Shown here one piece after another: positions 1 to 8,759 of a DNA stretch of 64,000 bases. Each line of letters begins with the position of its first letter. The first letter of the stretch is position 1. This DNA is from Glycomyces amatae (GTDB lineage: Bacteria > Actinomycetota > Actinomycetes > Mycobacteriales > Micromonosporaceae), in the NCBI RefSeq assembly GCF_020991375.1, contig NZ_JAJLQZ010000006.1, forward strand, positions 62,001 through 126,000. The letters run 5' to 3'. Position numbers and translations under genes: made by a program. The notes beneath the pieces are model-generated. The model was not told where the DNA came from, ran no database searches, and saw only the letters and a program-made list of their open reading frames with translations.

Positions 1-1
1 C

Positions 2-835
2 ATCGCCGACGCCGGGCGCCACGACATCACCGTCGCCGCACCCGACGTCAACACCAGCACTGCGGCCGCCTCACTCGTCCCCTCCGACCGAACCTGCACA
101 CCGCCGCTGCACGGCGTCGCGGACCTTCGGCTCGGCCTCGACGCCGTCAAAGGACTCGGGGCGGCCGCGACCGGACGGATCACGGCCGCACGCGAAACTG
201 AGGGGCCGTTCCAGTCGATGACCGACTTGGCCCGCCGCGCCGACCTCACCAGGAAGCAGCTGGAGCGCCTCGCCATCGCCGGTGCGCTCAGCAGCCTCGA
301 ACCCGACCGCCGCCGAGCGCTGTGGACCGCGGGGACCGTCGATGAACGACCCCACATGCTCCCCGGCACCGGCCCGGCTACACCGCCCCCGACCTTGCCG
401 GGCATGAGCGCTGCCGACCTCGCCCGCGCCGACTACACCGGTCTGGGCCTCTCGGTCGAGATCCACCCGATGGCACTCGTCCGGGCCTTGCTCGACACCG
501 ACGGGGTCCTCACCGCCCGGCGCCTTCCGCACATGAAGCACGGCAAGAGGATCGAGGTAGCCGGGATCGTCACCCACCGCCAACGCCCCTCGACCGCGAA
601 GGGCTCGACGTTCCTCAGCCTCGAGGACGAGACCGGCATCGCCAACGTGGTGTGCAGCCCTGGCTTGTGGAAGCGCTGGCAGAGCACTGCCACAATCGCC
701 AAGGCCCTGCGCATCCGCGGCACCATCGAGAAAGCGCCCGACGCGCACAAGAGCACCATGCCGATGATCGTGGCCTACAAACTCACCGAACTCGACCTGC
801 ACAGTCCGTCAACGCCGTCGCGGGACTTCCGCTGA
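2..835 (+). CDS. dnaE2: Error-prone DNA polymerase DnaE2 (ImuC), C-terminal part
   Basis: The open frame runs in from the left window edge, so only about the last 277 residues are seen. They match the end of the DnaE2 translesion polymerase alpha subunit. A helix-hairpin-helix region (GLGAAATGRI, then a MTDLARRADLTRKQL segment) is followed by the ADYTGLGLSVEIHP motif. Last comes an OB-fold with KRIEVAGIVTHRQRP, GSTFLSLEDETG and CSPGLWKRW. In actinobacteria DnaE2 works with ImuA/ImuB in SOS mutagenesis; no partner gene is visible here. The stop codon lies 8 bases before the 4-bp target duplication of an IS701-family element, so the coding sequence appears intact. The true start is outside the window. 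Confidence 0.93.
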   Translation: MADAGRHDITVAAPDVNTSTAAASLVPSDRTCTPPLHGVADLRLGLDAVKGLGAAATGRITAARETEGPFQSMTDLARRADLTRKQLERLAIAGALSSLEPDRRRALWTAGTVDERPHMLPGTGPATPPPTLPGMSAADLARADYTGLGLSVEIHPMALVRALLDTDGVLTARRLPHMKHGKRIEVAGIVTHRQRPSTAKGSTFLSLEDETGIANVVCSPGLWKRWQSTATIAKALRIRGTIEKAPDAHKSTMPMIVAYKLTELDLHSPSTPSRDFR

Positions 836-846
836 CGCTGGCTTAG

Positions 847-2259
847 TACTCCAGTTGTAAGTTCGGGTTTCATGCGGCGAGGGCGAGGTTTCGCTGGTAG
901 TGGAGTTGTTTCGCGGTGGCTTGGTGGCGGCGTCGCCAGGCTGACCAGCGGAGCCGGTGGCGCCAGTCGAGGTCGGGCGCGATGGCGCTGACCATGAGGT
1001 GGCGGATCTCGTTGCAGATCAACGGGATCATGTCCGTCTCGCCTGGACCGGATTCTTGGGTGCGGGTGACGGCGAGGAAGGCGTAGGCGAGCATCGCGAG
1101 GGTGACCCAGCGGTGCCAGGAGGTCCAGGTGCGGACCTGGTGCTCGTCGAGTCCGGCGAGTTCCTTGGCGCCCTGGAACGTCTCCTCGATCCGCCAGCGC
1201 ATCCCGGCGACAGTGACCAGCGTCTGGAGCGGTACCGGCCTCGGTATCCAGGTCAGGTAGTAGGCGAGTTCGCCGGTGCGGCGGTTGCGGCGCGCGAGCA
1301 GATGCGCGTGTCCCTCGCCCTCGCCGATCAGGTCGATCCAGGCCCAGTCGTAGCGGCGCTGTCCTTTCGCGCCCGCCCCGGCCGAGCGGGCCTGCCAGGC
1401 GACCCCGGCCTGCGCGAGCGCCTCGGCGGCCGTGATCTTGCCGGCTTCGACCTCGACCGGGGTCGTGGTCGCCACCGCGAGGACATAGGCCAGTCCCCGG
1501 CGCTGGAGCCGGGCCCGCAGTGCGGGGTTGATGCCGTAGGCCTCGTCACCGACCGCGAAGTCCGCGCCGATGCCCGCATCGAGCGCGGCCTCGATCATGT
1601 CGCCGGCCAGCTCGGGCTTGGTGGCGAAGCCGACCTGCTCGGGCACCCCGGCCGCAGCGCAGCGGGCCGGGTCACCGGTCCAGGACTTGGGTAGGTAGAG
1701 GCGGACATCGACCGCCGCATGCCCGGTCGCGGTCGCGAAGGCGAGGTAGACCGCCAGCTGGCAGTTCTCGATCCGGCCCGCCGTCCCCGAGTACTGCCGC
1801 TGGACACCCACGGTCGCGGTGCCCTTCTTGAGGTCGCCGGTCTCGTCCACGGCCAGCACCCGCAGGCCTGCTCCAGTGCTCAAGTGCTCGCAGGCCCAGG
1901 CGCGGATCTCCGAGCGGACCCGATCGTCGTCCCAGGCCGCGCGGGAGAGCAGGTGCTGGAACCGCCACGGACCGGCCTCGCCCGCATACTCGGCCAGGGT
2001 CCAGCAGTTCCGTCGTTCCAGATGCGCCATCATCGCTGTGGTCAGGCGCTTCGCGTTCCGCCTGGTCTCGACCCGCCGAAACGCCGGAGCCAGGCGCGCC
2101 CACAGCGCGTCCAGGTCCGACTGCCAGCGGCCCACGTCTACACTCGCCAAGACGGCCGTCGTGCTCTTCAGTTGCCTCACAACAACCATGATCACGGCGG
2201 TCGCCCCGCGTCTAACAGCGGCATCGCCGCAGCTCACGACCTGAACTCTCACTGGAGTA
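847..2259 (-). mobile_element. IS701-family insertion sequence, copy 1
   Basis: The element is 1413 bp. Its ends are imperfect inverted repeats: the left end reads TACTCCAGTTGTAAGTTCGG and the right end, read inward, TACTCCAGTGAGAGTTCAGG. It is flanked by a perfect 4-bp direct repeat TTAG (843-846 and 2260-2263), which fits the YTAR target duplication known for the IS701 family. It lies between the dnaE2 stop codon and lsr2 and interrupts no recognisable gene. Confidence 0.9.
870..2189 (-). CDS. IS701-family DDE transposase
   Basis: About 439 residues if translation starts at the ATG at 2189; the frame stays open upstream to 2597 but runs out of the element, so that extension is not credible. 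The DDE catalytic core is visible: VLAVDETGDLKKGTATVGVQ holds the first aspartate, FAVGDEAYGINPALR the second, and MRWRIEETFQGAKE the glutamate with the YREK-like region. The segment QRQYSGTAGRIENCQL is typical of the IS701 family. It is closely similar to the transposase at 11826-13181. No frameshift or internal stop is seen, so it may be active. Confidence 0.93.
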   Translation of the reverse strand: MVVVRQLKSTTAVLASVDVGRWQSDLDALWARLAPAFRRVETRRNAKRLTTAMMAHLERRNCWTLAEYAGEAGPWRFQHLLSRAAWDDDRVRSEIRAWACEHLSTGAGLRVLAVDETGDLKKGTATVGVQRQYSGTAGRIENCQLAVYLAFATATGHAAVDVRLYLPKSWTGDPARCAAAGVPEQVGFATKPELAGDMIEAALDAGIGADFAVGDEAYGINPALRARLQRRGLAYVLAVATTTPVEVEAGKITAAEALAQAGVAWQARSAGAGAKGQRRYDWAWIDLIGEGEGHAHLLARRNRRTGELAYYLTWIPRPVPLQTLVTVAGMRWRIEETFQGAKELAGLDEHQVRTWTSWHRWVTLAMLAYAFLAVTRTQESGPGETDMIPLICNEIRHLMVSAIAPDLDWRHRLRWSAWRRRHQATAKQLHYQRNLALAA

Positions 2260-2316
2260 TTAGTGCCTGGACAACGGCCGACGCTCGAAACGGTAGGCTT
2301 GGGCCGAGGACAGAAA

Positions 2317-2676
2317 TCAGCTCTGGGCGGCGTGGTACTCCTCGATGATGGCCTGAGGAATGCGGCCGCGGGGTGAGACCTGCTTGCCGTTGCGTTCGGC
2401 CCACTCCCGGATCGCCTTGTTCTGTTCCCGATCGACACTCGGACGGCGCGAAGCCGCCGACGCAGCGCGGACCGGGCCACGGGCGCCACCGAGGCTGTAG
2501 CGCCCCAGGCGAGTGCCGGCCTCCTGGAACTTCTCCAAAACGGTGCGCAACTCCTTGGCGTGGGCCGCCGACAGATCGATCTCGTATGCTTGTCCATCGA
2601 GCGCGAACTTCACCGTCTCTTCGGCTTTTCCGCCATCGATATCATCGATGAGAACAACTTGTGTTTTCCTGGCCAT
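2317..2676 (-). CDS. lsr2: Lsr2 family nucleoid-associated protein
   Basis: 119 residues, the usual Lsr2 length. The N-terminal dimerisation domain starts [20 protein letters not shown] and continues with [17 protein letters not shown] basic linker leads to the C-terminal DNA-binding domain, where [20 protein letters not shown] carries the RGR loop that inserts into the minor groove of AT-rich DNA. Lsr2 silences horizontally acquired genes in actinobacteria. The ATG at 2676 is preceded by AAGGAG at a good distance. It is transcribed leftward towards IS701 copy 1, whose right end is 54 bp beyond its stop codon. Many actinobacteria carry more than one Lsr2, so this may be a paralogue. Confidence 0.95.
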   Translation of the reverse strand: MARKTQVVLIDDIDGGKAEETVKFALDGQAYEIDLSAAHAKELRTVLEKFQEAGTRLGRYSLGGARGPVRAASAASRRPSVDREQNKAIREWAERNGKQVSPRGRIPQAIIEEYHAAQS

Positions 2677-2884
2677 GACGACTCCTTACCGACGCTCGCA
2701 ACCAGCCACCAGCAGTGAACGGTATCGCTGCGCTGAGCATGAGAATACGTTTACCCCTGCATGCTAACCCATCAGTAATATGGTACTTCTCGGGTAGATG
2801 AAATAGCTAAAGCATCCCTACTGCGCCAGCTGGTGGCCTCTCGAATGCAGTAGGTGCCGCAGGCACCCGGAATCATGACTGTCG

Positions 2885-4537
2885 GTGGCGTCGGCGAGAC
2901 TGATTCGCATGATGATGGGTGGGAGTCATCGCGCAACCCGTTGGTGGCCGTGGATTCTTGGCGGGGCTACGGCCATTGTGACTGGTGGTTGCCTGTCATT
3001 CTGGTTGTTCCTCGCGCAGGCGGGTGATGACCCACGGAACCAGATCGCGGCATTGACAGCCGCTACGCAGGCGACCGGAGGCCTCGCAGCGATTGTGACG
3101 CTGGTGCTGCTGGCCCGCCGCGAGTGGCTGCAGGAACAAGTGCTGTGGCTGCAGCGGGAGGCGCACCAGCTTCAGGTTGACCGGTACGAGTACGAACGGG
3201 CGGACACCGTCCGGCGACAGATCGTGGACCTGAAAGCGGCAGCGACCGAACACTTGGCCAGCGACAAGATTGCGGTGCAACTCGGCGGGCTGCACATGCT
3301 CGATCAGCTGGGTAAGGAACACCCCGATCAGCGCGAGGCGATCGTCGCGGCCTGGTGCAGTCTGCTGCGCGGCCGGTTCGAACCACCGCCCGGACTCATC
3401 GGCCCGCCCTCGATCGACCGCACCGCACCACCGCCACATGCCAGCGATACCGCCGTAGAGGCACTCGACCTGGCCGGGGAGTACCAGGTCCGTATGACCG
3501 CCCAGCGCCTCCTGCTCGGACACCTGCGCGATCCTCGGGCCGGGACCGAGGCCAGCCGGATCGGCTCGCCCGAGACGGCCGAGTACTGGAGCTTGCGCCA
3601 GCTCGACCTAACCGGCGCGACCCTCATCAACGCCGATTTGACCGGCTGTTACCTGATCGGCTTCGATGCCCGATACGCCATCTTCCACGGCCAGACCACC
3701 TTCGCCGACACGCTTTTCTCCGGAGAGGCGGCCTTTACCAGCGCCCGCTTCCGCGGCGACGTCTGCTTCGACCGAGCCGTATTTGAGGGGGCCAGCGATT
3801 TCGACGCCGTCTTGGTAGTCGGCCGGGCCCAGTTCACCGGGACGGCCTTCCGCGGCGCGATGGAGTGCAAGTCAGCCCACTTCACCGGCCCCGCCGTCTT
3901 CCAAGGCACGCAGTTCGAGGGCCACACACGATTCTGGAAGGCCCGGTTCGGTGGCACCGCCTACTTCGAAGGAGCCTGCTTTTTCTTCGATATCGGCTTC
4001 GCCTCCAGTTGCTTCGAAGACTTCGCCAACTTCACCCACGCGAGATTCCTGGGCCGGACCGCCTTCGGACACACCGCGTTCGTCGGCGCAGCCACCTTTG
4101 TCAACGCCCAGTTCGGACCCAGCACCGTGTTCGTCAGTGCAAGCTTCTACGAGACGGTCGACTTCACCGATGCTTACTTCGATCAGCGCGCCAGCTTCGA
4201 GAGCGCCGAGTTCGCCGACACCGCCCGATTCCGTCAGGCCCGCTTCGCCGGGACCGCAGGATTCCACCAGGCCCGCTTCGAAGCCGACGCGCGATTCACC
4301 AGCACACGCTTCGACGACCAGACCGGGTTCGGCGCGGCCTACTTCGGCGGTGATGTTGAACTGGGCACGATCATCCTCGGCGACAGAGCCACACTTGATC
4401 TCACCGACGCCAGCGCCGCCCTGCCAGAACCTGCAAACCTTCGACAGGAATGGCCGACCGGTTGGCACACGGTCTCTGACCATGAGCGACTATATCTGCG
4501 GGCCATCGAGCCGCGCCTGCCGAGCGTGCACGGTTAA
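2885..4537 (+). CDS. Membrane-anchored pentapeptide-repeat protein
   Basis: 550 residues from a GTG start; an ATG at 2909 is an alternative. Two hydrophobic segments (about residues 22-45 and 63-80) suggest two membrane helices, followed by a charged coiled-coil-like stretch (about 83-130). From about residue 235 to 500 the sequence is built of A(D/N)LXX-like and (A/T)XFXX pentapeptides, for example DLTGATLINADLTGCYLIGF and many ARF/AYF units. These should fold into a right-handed quadrilateral beta-helix. Pentapeptide proteins range from gyrase-protecting DNA mimics to scaffolds; nothing here fixes the role. Similar membrane-anchored forms are frequent in actinomycetes. The 3' end overlaps the opposite-strand gene at 4534 by 4 bases. 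Confidence 0.85.
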   Translation: MASARLIRMMMGGSHRATRWWPWILGGATAIVTGGCLSFWLFLAQAGDDPRNQIAALTAATQATGGLAAIVTLVLLARREWLQEQVLWLQREAHQLQVDRYEYERADTVRRQIVDLKAAATEHLASDKIAVQLGGLHMLDQLGKEHPDQREAIVAAWCSLLRGRFEPPPGLIGPPSIDRTAPPPHASDTAVEALDLAGEYQVRMTAQRLLLGHLRDPRAGTEASRIGSPETAEYWSLRQLDLTGATLINADLTGCYLIGFDARYAIFHGQTTFADTLFSGEAAFTSARFRGDVCFDRAVFEGASDFDAVLVVGRAQFTGTAFRGAMECKSAHFTGPAVFQGTQFEGHTRFWKARFGGTAYFEGACFFFDIGFASSCFEDFANFTHARFLGRTAFGHTAFVGAATFVNAQFGPSTVFVSASFYETVDFTDAYFDQRASFESAEFADTARFRQARFAGTAGFHQARFEADARFTSTRFDDQTGFGAAYFGGDVELGTIILGDRATLDLTDASAALPEPANLRQEWPTGWHTVSDHERLYLRAIEPRLPSVHG

Positions 4538-4923
4538 AGCGAGGAGCGCAGCTGCTCCCACTGCTGGCACAACCACGTGGGCGCGCGATCCAGCAGCTCG
4601 TCACCGATCACCTCAACTAGTACCGCGGCGTCACCGTCCCCAGGGTCGGCTGCGAACCACCCCGCCATGCTCAAAGCCTCGGCGTAGCGCGTGAGCGCGC
4701 CCCCGACCAGGCGCCGTGCATCGGTGCACTCGACATAGTAGGTGGTCACCAGCCCTTCCCACCGTGACTGCCCGACAATGACCCGGTAGCCCTTGCCCGT
4801 CTCATTGATCGACCGCTCTCCTGCGCGCCGCAGTGTCTCACCAATCAGGTCGGCAATATGCTGCCGCCCCTCCAGGACCGCCTGCTGCAGCTCAGCAACG
4901 CCATCCAATGAAGTATCAACCAT
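4534..4923 (-). CDS. Hypothetical protein, 129 aa
   Basis: No family recognised. From the ATG at 4923 the protein begins MVDTSLDGVAELQQ; the frame is open ten codons further to 4953, and neither start has a clear Shine-Dalgarno sequence. It is an acidic, soluble alpha/beta-looking protein with no signal peptide or membrane segment. The middle reads GKGYRVIVGQSRWEGLVTTY and the C-terminus WLCQQWEQLRSSL. It is convergent with the pentapeptide-repeat gene and overlaps its stop by 4 bases, which supports it being a real gene. Function unknown. Confidence 0.55.
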   Translation of the reverse strand: MVDTSLDGVAELQQAVLEGRQHIADLIGETLRRAGERSINETGKGYRVIVGQSRWEGLVTTYYVECTDARRLVGGALTRYAEALSMAGWFAADPGDGDAAVLVEVIGDELLDRAPTWLCQQWEQLRSSL

Positions 4924-5203
4924 GGAACACACTGTGCCACAACACAACACCATATCCCTGTTGCTACTCGTGAACGGCGTGTTCCGTGACCGATCCTAGG
5001 AGGCGAATCCCAGGCGTCGAGTAACATGACAGTCTATTTCGTTGGATGATTGAACCTTTGCGCATTGTAGTTTTAATGACTGCTGCTAGTCGTTCTCCTG
5101 TCTGATCGAGCCCTATTCGATTTCGAGTTCTGTCGTAGCTCACAGTAATGGAATTTGTTGAGAAAACCTCTAACTGATCAGTCATCTGCAGTTAGGCTAG
5201 GGT

Positions 5204-5512
5204 ATGAAACTTCAGGGGCTGCAGCCGCCATCGGCTATACGCCGGGCGCATAACGCGGCCGATATGTTGAAAGGTCTTGTCGCCGTAATCGTGGCGGCGA
5301 CGATCATCGCAGCGATTGTCACAGGGATCGATGGTCGTCTCGGCGTGACGTTTGGTGCTGTCCTCGGTGGGGGCATATCGGCAGTGTTGATCTTCGGTTT
5401 TGCACGAATGCTTGAGGTGCTTGCTGCGATACTAGCGGAAGTGTGGGAGCAAGGGTATACGGAGGATGAGTCTCCACCGCATACTTACCGTGCCCCACAA
5501 CATGGTTCGTGA
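5204..5512 (+). CDS. Small two-helix membrane protein
   Basis: 102 residues with two predicted membrane helices: GLVAVIVAATIIAAIVTGI (about residues 24-42) and VTFGAVLGGGISAVLIFGFA (about 48-67). A short acidic tail follows. The ATG at 5204 is preceded by CTAGGGT, a weak ribosome site. No family recognised. It precedes the broken heme-oxygenase-like gene by 64 bases but need not be functionally linked to it. Confidence 0.55.
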   Translation: MKLQGLQPPSAIRRAHNAADMLKGLVAVIVAATIIAAIVTGIDGRLGVTFGAVLGGGISAVLIFGFARMLEVLAAILAEVWEQGYTEDESPPHTYRAPQHGS

Positions 5513-5576
5513 TCGACAGCGCATGGGTGCTGCCGCTCCCGTGTTCCGCACGTCCCGGCCATCGGAGGACGCGCCG

Positions 5577-6677
5577 ATGATGGAGGCCCCGACCGCGCTT
5601 CGCCGCGTCGTTCCCGGCGCGACCGGGACGCCCCTTCCGCCGGTGCGGCCGCGTGGGCCGTTGAGCGCGTCCCTGTGCGCGGTGCTGGAGCGCCAGTCCC
5701 CGCCTGAGGAAGCGCCGCCGACCGGGCATCTACACCGTGTGGCGACGGCGGCCCTCGCGGCCACGGAAGGCGTACCCAAGGACGAGGACCTTCAGCTGTC
5801 GCTCTTTCTGCTGTACGGGCTCGCGTACGGGTCCCTGCCGTGGCTGGACGCCGCGTGGGAGTGGCACCCGGACCTGATCGCGACGCGCGCGCTGCTGGAG
5901 CGCGCGTTCGAGGCGCAGATGCGGTCGGCGGTGACCGCCGAGGACCCACCGCGAGCAGATCGGGAAGCGGTCGCGGCGTGGCTGTTCGCGGCGACCGACC
6001 CGGCATCGGGGCCCGACCTGGCGCGGTTCGTCGCCAAGTCCGCGTCACGTGATCAGGCGCGGGAGCTGCTGATCCAGCGCAGCATCTACACGCTGCGCGA
6101 GTCCGATCCGTACTCGTGGGCGATCCCGCGCTTGACCGGCAGGGCGAAGGCCGCGCTGGTCGAGATCCAGTCGGACGAGTACGGCGGCGGTGACCCCGCC
6201 CGGGTGCACGCGGCGATGTTCGCGCAGGCCATGCGCGGCGCCGAGCTCGACGACCGCTACGGCGCCTATGCCGACGACGTCCCCGCGCTCACGCTGGCCT
6301 CGCAGAACCTGGCGTCGATGTTCGGCCTCAACCGGCGGCTGCAAGGAGCGCTCATCGGGCATCTGGCCGTCACCGAGATGACCTCCTCGATCCCGAACCG
6401 GCTCTAAGGGGACGGGTTCCGGCGGCTGGGCTTCAGCGCCGAGGTCACCGCGTACTTCGACGAGCACGTCGAAGCCGATGCCGTCCACGAGCAGATCGCC
6501 GGCCGCGACCTGGCCGGGGCCCTCGTCGAGGACGAGCCGGCCCTGCTGGAGGACGTGCTCTTCGGCGCCCTCGCCTGCCTGCGCATGGACGGATGGGCGG
6601 GCGAGCACTTCCTGAGCGCTTGGCAGGACGGCCGCACGTCCCTGCGGCCGGCCCCGCAAGAGACGAGCCGGCCCTGA
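5577..6677 (+). pseudogene. Heme-oxygenase-like iron-containing redox enzyme, broken by one in-frame stop
   Basis: The ATG at 5577 has GGAGGA 7 bases upstream, so it is preferred to in-frame starts back to 5466. Residues read as an all-helical heme-oxygenase-like (TenA/HDO-type) protein: HPDLIATRALLERAFEAQM, GGGDPARVHAAMFAQAMRGAEL and VTEMTSSIPNRL resemble the 'iron-containing redox enzyme' family of actinobacteria. The frame stops at TAA (6405-6407), then continues in the same frame for 89 codons (GDGFRRLGFSAEVTAYFDEH, a second E/H-rich helix pair) to TGA at 6675. Family members usually read NRRYG at this point, so one base change (TAC to TAA) explains the stop. The protein would end before the last metal-ligand helices. 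A CDGSH iron-sulfur gene follows by 63 bases and was probably co-transcribed. Confidence 0.8.
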
Positions 6678-6740
6678 CATCTCGGCGTCCCGACACCGGC
6701 ACCGGCCACAAGGCCCCGCACCCGCCAGGAGGCGAAACCC

Positions 6741-6992
6741 ATGCGCGACGACGACCCCGTGACCCTCACCGCCTGCCCGGACGGTCCGCTCATCGTCCGC
6801 GGCCCGGCGACGTTCCTCGACGAGGACGGCGAGCCGATCGACCAGCCCCGCCGGACGGTCGCGCTCTGTCGCTGCGGCGCCTCGGCGATCAAACCCTGGT
6901 GCGACGGCACCCACAAGCTCACCGGCTTCACCACCGACCACCACGACCCCGGGGACGCCACGGCGAGCCGACCGTCAACGGCACGCCAGTGA
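6741..6992 (+). CDS. CDGSH iron-sulfur domain protein
   Basis: 83 residues. The 2Fe-2S motif CRCGASAIKPWCDGTH (about residues 43-58) gives the three cysteines and one histidine ligand of the CDGSH/mitoNEET fold. The upstream stretch ending DQPRRTVALCRCG is typical of small actinobacterial members. The ATG at 6741 has a strong AGGAGG site. In several actinobacteria such a gene follows a heme-oxygenase-like gene, as it does here. The protein probably carries or transfers an Fe-S cluster or electrons to the partner enzyme, whose gene is broken in this genome. Confidence 0.92.
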   Translation: MRDDDPVTLTACPDGPLIVRGPATFLDEDGEPIDQPRRTVALCRCGASAIKPWCDGTHKLTGFTTDHHDPGDATASRPSTARQ

Positions 6993-7536
6993 GCGTCCAG
7001 GTCGCAGGAACGGCGAGTGACGGTTATCGGGCTGTCCCAGGCTCATGGTTAGGCTAACTTTTGCCATGACCCATCGACGACCGGACGGTTGTCTCGTTGA
7101 GTCCCGGGTTGTGGTTCACGGTGGTGTTTTCAATAGTCCGGTTCGGCCCAGGCTGTGCGCTCGAAGTTGAGGAGTTGGGTGATGCGTTGGTCGCTGCACC
7201 AATTTGGATTGATGAGTCATCAAGTGCAACAGATAGTGACATGATGTCTAGGCGTTGTGCACTAAGAGCGTCATTTCTATCAGGACGATCATATCCCTGA
7301 GATCCTTGAACCAATCCTCACTGCGCGTATCCCAGCCGAACCAGGAAAAGAATCCAGCGGCCCCGAGTATGCATCCGATGAACATGAGCAATCCGGTGAC
7401 GATCACGACCAGACGGCCAGTGTCCAACACCCTGGTGAGGGACTCATCGCCGATGCCCGGCTGCGGATAGCGCCATGAATAGACAAGGTGTGATGCCCCC
7501 GCTTTTCCGGACACTGTTTTCCTTGCATTTGGATGA

Positions 7537-8460
7537 TCACACCCCGTGCTGACGGGGTTGTGGTAGAGCCTCGTGTTTTGTGGCCTGCTCCTCCTTCCAC
7601 GCCGTCTCGAACTCCTCTGGCGAGCGGTACCCGAGCTTCTTCTGGATCCGGCGCGAGTTGTACCAGCCGTCCACGTAGAGGAACAGTGCCTCTTCGACGG
7701 CGGACGGGGACGACCAGCGTTTCCCGTAGATCACCTCGATCTTGAGCGTGGACCAGAAGTTCTCCATCAGCGCGTTGTCGAACGAATCGCCGACACTGCC
7801 CATGGAACGGCGGATCCCGTTGTCTGACAACATCTGCGAGAAGCGCAGACTCGTATAGTTCGATCCGCGATCCGAATGGTGGATCAATTGCCCGTTCCGG
7901 ATGTCCTTGGACCACAAGGCATAGGACAGGGCTGCGGCGATCAGGTCGGTGTTGCACGACGGCCCGGTGGCCCACCCGGCGATCCGGTTGGAAAAAGCGT
8001 CCCGGATCGCCGCGACCCAGACCACGCCGCAGTCGGTGGCGATCCGGGAGGCGTCGGCCAGCCACAACCGGTCGGGGCCCTCGGCGGTGAAGTGCCGCTC
8101 CACGAGGTCGCAGGCCGGCGTCGCCTGCGCTTCGGCCTCTGCCTTCGGATGCTTCCAGCCTTTGCGCAGATGCGATCCGGCCCAGCCCTGGCCGGCCATG
8201 AGCCGCTCGACCCTTTTGCGGCCCACCCGGATACCGTCGCGGCGCAGCCGGCCCCAGATCCGGTCGGACCCGTAGGTCCGCCCCGATTCGGTCCAGATCT
8301 CGTAGATGACACTGAGCAGGCCCAGGTCCACTTCGGCGTGATCGCTCGGCCGATCCAGGGCCCGGACCCAGCCGTAGTAGGTCGAGGGGGCAACACCGAG
8401 CACCCTGAGCATGAGATCGACCGCGTATCGGTGCCGCATCCGTTCGACGAACACGAGCAC
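7537..8460 (-). CDS. IS3-family transposase OrfB (integrase core)
   Basis: 307 residues from a GTG whose G is also the last base of the OrfA stop codon (TAGTG), so translation is coupled, by reinitiation or by frameshifting. An HTH_21-like segment (DLMLRVLGVAPSTYYGW, GSDRIWGRLRRDGIRVGRKR) precedes the rve integrase core. The catalytic triad appears as D in LWLADASRIAT, D in LIHHSDRGSNYTS and E in FDNALMENFWSTLK. The end, YNSRRIQKKLGYRSPEEFE, is typical of IS3. The usual 'T' after the first D region is replaced (DASRI), but the D is present. Confidence 0.93.
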   Translation of the reverse strand: MLVFVERMRHRYAVDLMLRVLGVAPSTYYGWVRALDRPSDHAEVDLGLLSVIYEIWTESGRTYGSDRIWGRLRRDGIRVGRKRVERLMAGQGWAGSHLRKGWKHPKAEAEAQATPACDLVERHFTAEGPDRLWLADASRIATDCGVVWVAAIRDAFSNRIAGWATGPSCNTDLIAAALSYALWSKDIRNGQLIHHSDRGSNYTSLRFSQMLSDNGIRRSMGSVGDSFDNALMENFWSTLKIEVIYGKRWSSPSAVEEALFLYVDGWYNSRRIQKKLGYRSPEEFETAWKEEQATKHEALPQPRQHGV

Positions 8461-8759
8461 TACCGCCGGGTCTGGTCGATCTCGGAGGCGAAAAACGCCG
8501 AAGCGGTCCGCAAGATGTCGTTGACCTTGCGCAGCTCCTTGTTCTCCTTCTGAAGCTTGGCGATGAGTTCTTTCTCGGCCGTGGTCGGGCCCTCAGAGCG
8601 GGTGCCGGCGTCGCGTTGGGCTTGCCGGACCCAGTTGCGCAGGGTCTCGCGGTTGATCCCGAGCTGGTCGGCGGTCTGTGAGAGCGGCCGCTCGGGCGAC
8701 TCCAGGCACAGACGGACCGCTCGTTCCTTCAACTCTGGCGGGTACTTCCGGATAGGCAT
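8460..8759 (-). CDS. IS3-family transposase OrfA (helix-turn-helix)
   Basis: 99 residues starting MPIRKYPPELKERAVRLCLE at the ATG at 8759; AAGGGG lies upstream. It contains the HTH_Tnp_1 domain (SQTADQLGINRETLRNWVRQ) and a C-terminal leucine-zipper helix (KELIAKLQKENKELRKVNDI) used for dimerisation. It ends in TAG overlapping the OrfB start. In the family OrfA binds the terminal repeats and may be fused to OrfB by a -1 frameshift. Confidence 0.93.
   Translation of the reverse strand: MPIRKYPPELKERAVRLCLESPERPLSQTADQLGINRETLRNWVRQAQRDAGTRSEGPTTAEKELIAKLQKENKELRKVNDILRTASAFFASEIDQTRR

Noticed and set aside
957..2348. Long plus-strand open frames across IS701 copies 1 and 2
   Set aside because: They are antisense to clear transposase genes, a usual artefact of GC-rich codon bias.
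2190..2597. N-terminal extension of the IS701 copy 1 transposase frame
   Set aside because: It leaves the element at 2259 and runs antisense through lsr2; copy 2 shows no such extension.
7054..7314. Minus-strand open frame after the split membrane gene
   Set aside because: It overlaps the rebuilt 3' end of the membrane gene in another frame and has no family-like sequence.
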